Assembly (NCBI GenBank): GCA_031082125.1
Contig: JAVHLM010000013.1
Coordinates: forward strand, 1-64,000
Source: Candidatus Eremiobacterota bacterium
GTDB lineage: Bacteria > Vulcanimicrobiota > CADAWZ01 > Ess09-12
Direction: 5' to 3'
DNA length: 64,000 nt
Part shown: piece by piece, positions 59,917 to 64,000 of the stretch
Layout of the letters: every line of letters starts with the position of its first letter
Numbering within the stretch: position 1 is the stretch's first letter
Notes under the pieces: model-generated
Told to the model about the DNA's origin: nothing
Seen by the model: only the letters and a program-made list of their open reading frames with translations
The model's database searches: none
Translations under genes and position numbers: made by a program

Positions 59917-62751
59917 TTATTGCAATAATTCAACGATCTTGCGCCGTAATTCCTCTCCTTTCATTTCCCTTACGGAGCGGATTTTACCTGCAAGCATTTC
60001 ATTCTTCAGCTCAAATTCTATCCAGCGGACAAAATCCTCTCTCCTTACGTGATATTCAAGCGACTCAAGCTCCAGGGAGTCAATGGCGTCGCGAAGTTCC
60101 CTGAGGCTCCTGGCCTTTTTCCCGAGGTAGCGCCCCGGGATCCAGAAGTGAAAAGACTTCTCAGGGGAGACCAGGTGGACAGGTTCATTGCATTTTCGTT
60201 TCCTGAGCGGTGTCTTATCCCTTGGCGGCTCAGGCTCTGGAGAGGCTTCCCGCTCACTGAGCAGGCAGCGGACCTCTCCTTCGAACTTCGCGAGTAGCTC
60301 CCGGGCCTCCTTTCGTGAAGGCGCCTCGGTGATTATGTGAATTGACGCTTCTATGGGATCGGGCACAAGGAGCACCCATGATCTGCTGAAATGGATCTTA
60401 AGGCCGTCAATGGTCTCAATGGGCTGCTCACGGTTTTGCTCCAGGAGCTTTCTCATGATACGCCCCTTCTCCTGGAAGCTGCATTCCACGCTTTTCTCCT
60501 CCTGGAAGAAGGGGGGAAGCTCTTCAACGGCCTTTGAGACAGTGGCATGATGGGTCGCGAGAAACTCAAGGAGCTTCGCAAAGGCGAACATCGCGTCAAA
60601 GGCGGAGTGGAACCGGGGATATATGAAGGCGCCCTTCTCGTTGCCTGCAAAGATAATCTTCTTTTCCCCCAGAGCGGCCGCGTGCATGAGCGAGCGGCCG
60701 TCAAGCTTCGTGCGGATAACGCTGCCATGAGAGCGGTGAGCAATCAGATCAAGTATGGAAGGAGCGCTCACAGGCACGGCAATTACGGCGTCCTTCACCG
60801 ATTTGAAGACGAGCGCCGCCATGAGGGAGAGAAGCACATTGTTGGGAATTATGGAGCCCTTTTCATCAATGAGGAAAAGGCACTCGGCATCAAAGTCAAC
60901 AAAGATGCCCAGGTCTGATCCCAGGGTTGTCACCACTTTGGCGAGCTGGGTGAGGGATTTTCTCCTGTTTGCCTGGGTCTGGAGCTCTTTTGAGGGATCA
61001 AGGTAGGCATTGATGGCGACAGTGTCGCACCCAAGCTTGCCGAGTATCACGGGAAAGATAATGGAGGACGTGTTATAGCCGTAGTCTATCACTACCTTGA
61101 AACCGGCATTTCTTATCACGGAGCCGACCAGGTTGTGGAAAAAGCCTTCAGTGTAATTATCAAGGGCTCTTGCGGGAAAGCTTATATCTCCCACCTCCTC
61201 GAGGGAGGTGCGCCGGAAGTCTTCCCTGAAAAAGATGTTTTCAATTTTTCGCTCCGCGTCCTTGTCAATATTGATGCCTCTCTTGTCATAGAACTCGATG
61301 AGGACCGACCGGGGATCTGAGGGGTTTATCCTGGTGTGGACCCCTCCCCTGGCCACGCTGTTTCTGGTGGAGTGCCTTGAGAGGGGCGTGGGCATAACCC
61401 TGTGGTCCCAGATATTGATACCCACGGAGGTGAGGCCGCAGATGACCGAGCGGTTGATCAGCCTCGCGGCGGGATGGGCATCCCTGCTCGTGGATACTAT
61501 CGCTCCCTTTTCCAGGTAAGCCCCGAAAGCAGCGCCCAGTTTCATGGCAAATTCAGGGGTAATCTCGATATTCGCAATGCCCGTGATCCCGTCTTCACCG
61601 AAGAGGGATCCCTGCCAGCGCCCCCCCCATATGAGGCTCATGCTCACCGTGGAGCCTGCCTCGATTTTCTTTTCCGGCCATATCTTGACATTTGAGCTTA
61701 TCTGGGTCCCCTTGCCGATAAAGCACTTGTCGCCTACGATAGCCCCCTCAAGGGTCAGCGCCTTTTCCTTGAGAGTCACCCCGCGGCAGAGGATAGTACC
61801 GTTCACCCGCGAGTTTTTCCCGATATATGCATTGGACCATACGATGGACCTCTGCAGGGAGGCGCCCTCCTCTATGATGCAGTTGTCGCCTATGGCGGTG
61901 AACTCATCTATGAGCACGTTTTCCTTGATCTTGCAGTTTTTCCCTATTACCACCGGTCCATCGCCGTGGACACTGGAGTGGAGTTCAGAGTTGTCGCCTA
62001 CCCAGAGGTTTTTTCTGACCTGTTTGCCTGGAATGATGGCCTTGACGTTTTTTGAGAAAGTGTCATAGATGGCCTGGCGGTATTGCTGGAGGTTCCCGAT
62101 GTCGCACCAGTACCCCTTTGAAATAAAGCCATACAGGGGCTTCCCCTCGTCAAGGAGAACAGGGAAGATATCCTTGCTGAAGTCATAGACCTTGCCCGGC
62201 TCCATCGAGTCCAGCATCGCGGGCTCCAGGCAATAGATTCCCGTGTTGATGGTGTCGCTGAATACCTCGCCCCAGCTGGGCTTTTCCAGGAACCGCTTGA
62301 TACGATGCTCCTCGTCAGTTATCACGACGCCGAACTCAAGGGGATTGGCGACCCTCGTGAGGGTGATGGTGGCCTGTGATTCTTTCTCCCTGTGGAACTG
62401 TATGATCTCGCTGAGATCAAAGTCCGTAAGGGCATCACCGCTCAGGATAAGGAAGGTCTCGTCAAGGTATTGACGGACCTTTCTTACGCTTCCCGCCGTT
62501 CCCAGAGGCTCATCTTCGACTGAATAGACCATGCTCACGCCGAATTCACGGCCGTCACCGAAGTAGCTCACGATCTCCTCTGCAAGATAGTGGAGCGTCA
62601 CTATGATCTCAGTGATCCCATGGAGCTTGAGCAGATCGATTATGTGCTCCATTATGGGCTTATTACAGACGGGAACCAGGGGTTTGGGCCTGTTGATGGT
62701 GAGAGGGCGCAGCCTTGTCCCTTCTCCTCCCGCCATTACCACTGCTTTCAT
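59917..62751 (-). CDS. Nucleotidyltransferase-hexapeptide-phosphomannomutase fusion
   Basis: The protein has 944 residues. 1-235: sugar nucleotidyltransferase with [20 protein letters not shown] and the [10 protein letters not shown] metal region. About 245-370: left-handed beta-helix repeats. About 385-790: phosphomannomutase/phosphoglucomutase-like domain, but the phosphoserine loop is [11 protein letters not shown] and the usual DPDxDR metal loop reads DFDAECLFL, so catalysis of the second half is doubtful. About 860-944: a helical tail ([36 protein letters not shown]) like DUF5752. It probably makes GDP-mannose or a related NDP-sugar for the surface glycan. Confidence 0.85.
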   Translation of the reverse strand: MKAVVMAGGEGTRLRPLTINRPKPLVPVCNKPIMEHIIDLLKLHGITEIIVTLHYLAEEIVSYFGDGREFGVSMVYSVEDEPLGTAGSVRKVRQYLDETFLILSGDALTDFDLSEIIQFHREKESQATITLTRVANPLEFGVVITDEEHRIKRFLEKPSWGEVFSDTINTGIYCLEPAMLDSMEPGKVYDFSKDIFPVLLDEGKPLYGFISKGYWCDIGNLQQYRQAIYDTFSKNVKAIIPGKQVRKNLWVGDNSELHSSVHGDGPVVIGKNCKIKENVLIDEFTAIGDNCIIEEGASLQRSIVWSNAYIGKNSRVNGTILCRGVTLKEKALTLEGAIVGDKCFIGKGTQISSNVKIWPEKKIEAGSTVSMSLIWGGRWQGSLFGEDGITGIANIEITPEFAMKLGAAFGAYLEKGAIVSTSRDAHPAARLINRSVICGLTSVGINIWDHRVMPTPLSRHSTRNSVARGGVHTRINPSDPRSVLIEFYDKRGINIDKDAERKIENIFFREDFRRTSLEEVGDISFPARALDNYTEGFFHNLVGSVIRNAGFKVVIDYGYNTSSIIFPVILGKLGCDTVAINAYLDPSKELQTQANRRKSLTQLAKVVTTLGSDLGIFVDFDAECLFLIDEKGSIIPNNVLLSLMAALVFKSVKDAVIAVPVSAPSILDLIAHRSHGSVIRTKLDGRSLMHAAALGEKKIIFAGNEKGAFIYPRFHSAFDAMFAFAKLLEFLATHHATVSKAVEELPPFFQEEKSVECSFQEKGRIMRKLLEQNREQPIETIDGLKIHFSRSWVLLVPDPIEASIHIITEAPSRKEARELLAKFEGEVRCLLSEREASPEPEPPRDKTPLRKRKCNEPVHLVSPEKSFHFWIPGRYLGKKARSLRELRDAIDSLELESLEYHVRREDFVRWIEFELKNEMLAGKIRSVREMKGEELRRKIVELLQ

Positions 62752-62925
62752 GACAACCTCCGGGAATTGCCATAGGGTTCTGCCTGAGGCTTCGGCCCCT
62801 TACCCCATTGAGGTTTTCTGCCGGTGATGAGGTGCGTGCCTTATGTGAGGATACTGGAGCAAGGGATTACCGCTCTGAGACCGTGAATCTTATATGCCTC
62901 TCGATGCTGTTCTCTATGCAAAAGG

Positions 62926-63058
62926 AAAATCCTTCTCCTTCCCTGCCGTCCGGCTTCTCTTCCGGAGTCCCGTGGCAGCAGTTTCCCGCTGAAAGATAAT
63001 CCCCGGCAGCGGAATCAGGCGGCGGGAAGGGCATGATTTTAAGGTGGAGAAGGATTTT
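62926..63058. repeat. 133-bp imperfect foldback element
   Basis: AAAATCCTTCTCC (62926-62938) is a perfect inverted match to GGAGAAGGATTTT (63046-63058). Inner bases TTCCCTGCCG pair imperfectly with CGGCGGGAAGG (63021-63031 region). It also contains the small hairpin CCGGCTTCTCTTCCGG (near 62951-62966). It could be a MITE-like element or a structured RNA. Confidence 0.45.
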
Positions 63059-63114
63059 CATGAAATTCGGAGAAAAGTTTTCTAGTGGTATCTCCCTGTG
63101 ATAAAGATATATTC

Positions 63115-63246
63115 AACCCTCTCGAAGGGGAGTAGTGAAAGCCCGTCAAAAACCTGCAGAGACTGCAGGTTTTGCCGCGGGAATACCCCGGCGGGCAGAT
63201 GGTCCGACAGACACCCGAGTAGCGGGAAGGAAAGGCAGTGGATCCT
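63115..63246 (+). promoter_or_regulatory. Structured mRNA leader, possible switch
   Basis: A perfect 11-bp hairpin, AAAACCTGCAG (63149-63159) and CTGCAGGTTTT (63163-63173), is framed by GGGGAGTAG (near 63127) and CCCGAGTAG (63214-63222). GCCCG (63141-63145) can pair with CGGG (63178-63181) or CGGGC (63192-63196), and CGGG also with CCCG (63187-63190), so mutually exclusive folds are possible close to the ribosome site. The GGGGAGTAG string is also seen in yybP-ykoY manganese riboswitches, but the other hallmarks are not clear. Confidence 0.35.
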
Positions 63247-64000
63247 ATGATGAAGATAAAACAGAAAAGAATCTTGCTCCAGATTACCCCTGATATACTT
63301 CACGCCTTCCAGAAAAGCATGCTGACCCGTTTTAACCCCCTCATCGCCGGCATGAAAAGAGAATACTGGAACAGGATCAACCTGCCCTCAGGCGATGTCG
63401 AAAAATGGCTTGTTGACGAGTTCGTGCCTGCCGGAGATACAAGGTTTTTGGGCGATCTGCTGATGATGGATCCTGATACGCTCTTCTATTACAAGTTTGA
63501 CAGGAGTGAGCAGTCGCTGGAAGTGGGCATTATGACCAAGGGCGATCCCCAGAACCTTATGACTTTCTGCACTCAGGTGAAGGAAATCCTGGAGGCGGGC
63601 AGGGCAAGTTTTTTTAATGACTGGAATGATATTGAGTTCTCAAGCGAGGCCCTCCAGACGATCATGGAGACTTCGATGGTGCTGCAGCCCTCCCCTCAGG
63701 AAGTGCAGGCAGCCCGTGCACTCGAGGATGAGAATGCCAGGAAATTCCTTGAGAAGATCAAGGGAGCCGATGCAACGTCCCTTTACAAGCTTGTGGACCC
63801 CAAGGAGCTTCCCAGGCTTGCCCCCACCGTGGACATGTTTGAGAAAATGGGCCTTCTCACGAAGGATTTCATCGTGCAATGCAGCAAGACAGGGCAGCCT
63901 ATTCTCAAGGTCTCCTCCAGGAGCGCTCTTGAGGAGACTCCGCAGGGTGCCAATAAATGCTTTATCTGCGGCAATCCCCTCTCCAAGGAGACCATTGATG
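63247..64000 (+). CDS. Unknown protein with zinc-ribbon-like motif (truncated at window end)
   Basis: At least 251 codons are open to the end of the window. The N terminus reads MMKIKQKRILLQITPDILHA. The body is helical with SLEVGIMTKGDPQNLMTF and PRLAPTVDMFEKMGLL. Near the edge a Cys pair, KCFICGNPLSKE, begins a likely zinc ribbon whose second half lies outside the window. The start is ATG 63247 or 63250, with GGGAAGGAAAGG upstream. Function unknown. Confidence 0.6.
   Translation, partial: MMKIKQKRILLQITPDILHAFQKSMLTRFNPLIAGMKREYWNRINLPSGDVEKWLVDEFVPAGDTRFLGDLLMMDPDTLFYYKFDRSEQSLEVGIMTKGDPQNLMTFCTQVKEILEAGRASFFNDWNDIEFSSEALQTIMETSMVLQPSPQEVQAARALEDENARKFLEKIKGADATSLYKLVDPKELPRLAPTVDMFEKMGLLTKDFIVQCSKTGQPILKVSSRSALEETPQGANKCFICGNPLSKETID

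Larger units (their letters stand above)
62752..63246. other. Intergenic region with structured elements
   Basis: No protein gene is supported in about 500 bp. It holds a long inverted repeat (62926-63058) and a structured leader (63115-63246), listed separately. The rest (62752-62925) shows nothing clear. Confidence 0.6.

Noticed and set aside
63115-63246. Definite yybP-ykoY riboswitch
   Set aside because: Only the GGGGAGTAG string matches well. The later conserved bases of the class are not clear, so it is kept as a general structured leader.
1-64000. CRISPR arrays, tRNA and rRNA genes
   Set aside because: No regular spacer-repeat pattern, cloverleaf or rRNA-like stretch was noticed. Only a computed search would be decisive.

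Overview
The window comes from a diderm (Gram-negative type) bacterium. This is read from ADP-heptose and GT9 heptosyltransferase genes, a LipidA-disaccharide-synthase-like protein, lipoprotein signals and type II secretion pseudopilin genes. Base composition is moderately GC-rich (not counted). Gene density is high, Shine-Dalgarno sites are strong, and several promoters have clear TTGACA/TATAAT-like boxes. There are many secreted repeat proteins (TPR, WD40, ankyrin, PEGA, alpha/alpha toroids), a Ser/Thr kinase and a cyclase-fold protein, which suggests a complex environmental lineage, perhaps a candidate phylum. The sequence alone does not fix the taxon. No rRNA, tRNA, CRISPR array or intact insertion sequence was seen.

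Layout. 0-7.4 kb: NYN-LOTUS RNase-like protein, PduL phosphotransacylase, a GH57-family glycosidase, a Crp/Fnr regulator, a TPR protein ending in a degenerate cyclase domain, and an opposing FabZ-like dehydratase. 7.6-20.3 kb: a tightly packed glycoconjugate operon with three GT9 heptosyltransferases, a GT4, two separate GT2s, an LpxB-like/GT2 fusion, the split HldE pair (heptose-7-P kinase and heptose-1-P adenylyltransferase), one conserved unknown, and aspS at the end. 20.4-23.0 kb: an LppM-like lipoprotein and a PEGA-repeat membrane protein. 23.0-23.95 kb: a gene-poor interval with a probable structured small RNA and a 34-residue Cys-containing peptide gene, each with its own promoter. 24-31 kb: a receiver-PAS-HisKA_2 kinase, a pilin-like protein, NAD synthase, a YkgJ-like Cys-cluster protein, a TPR-SEC-C protein and a macro-domain protein. 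A small cluster of DnaA boxes follows.

31.2-40.4 kb is almost all minus strand: a CtpE-like P-type ATPase, a 2-hydroxyacyl-CoA-dehydratase/double-cubane family protein with an unknown partner, and a run of exported proteins (two unknown, one ankyrin, one seven-bladed WD40 propeller) plus a YiiX-like papain-fold hydrolase. 40.5-46.1 kb: a PPOX-fold flavoprotein, a Rid-family protein, two adjacent exported terpenoid-cyclase-like toroid proteins, an exported TPR protein and RNase HI. 46.3-53.3 kb: a DcrB/PsbP-like exported protein with a membrane Ser/Thr kinase, gspC-gspG, a strongly promoted Lys-rich mini-protein, an anchored periplasmic binding protein, pilT and a class II aldolase. 53.3-64 kb: a PH-like membrane protein, a beta-propeller protein, an OPT transporter with an SGNH hydrolase, an acidic protein, a 944-aa nucleotidyltransferase/phosphomannomutase fusion and a truncated unknown gene behind a structured leader.

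Themes. The 7-18 kb operon with the 60-63 kb nucleotidyltransferase/PMM fusion supplies activated sugars and transferases for a surface glycolipid or polysaccharide. GspC, GspG, the pilin-like protein and PilT are scattered parts of export and pilus machines whose other components lie elsewhere. A previously unnamed dispersed intergenic repeat, with a core resembling ATGCTC-NN-GAGCAT followed by CGCCATCAT, occurs at least five times between 39 and 59 kb.
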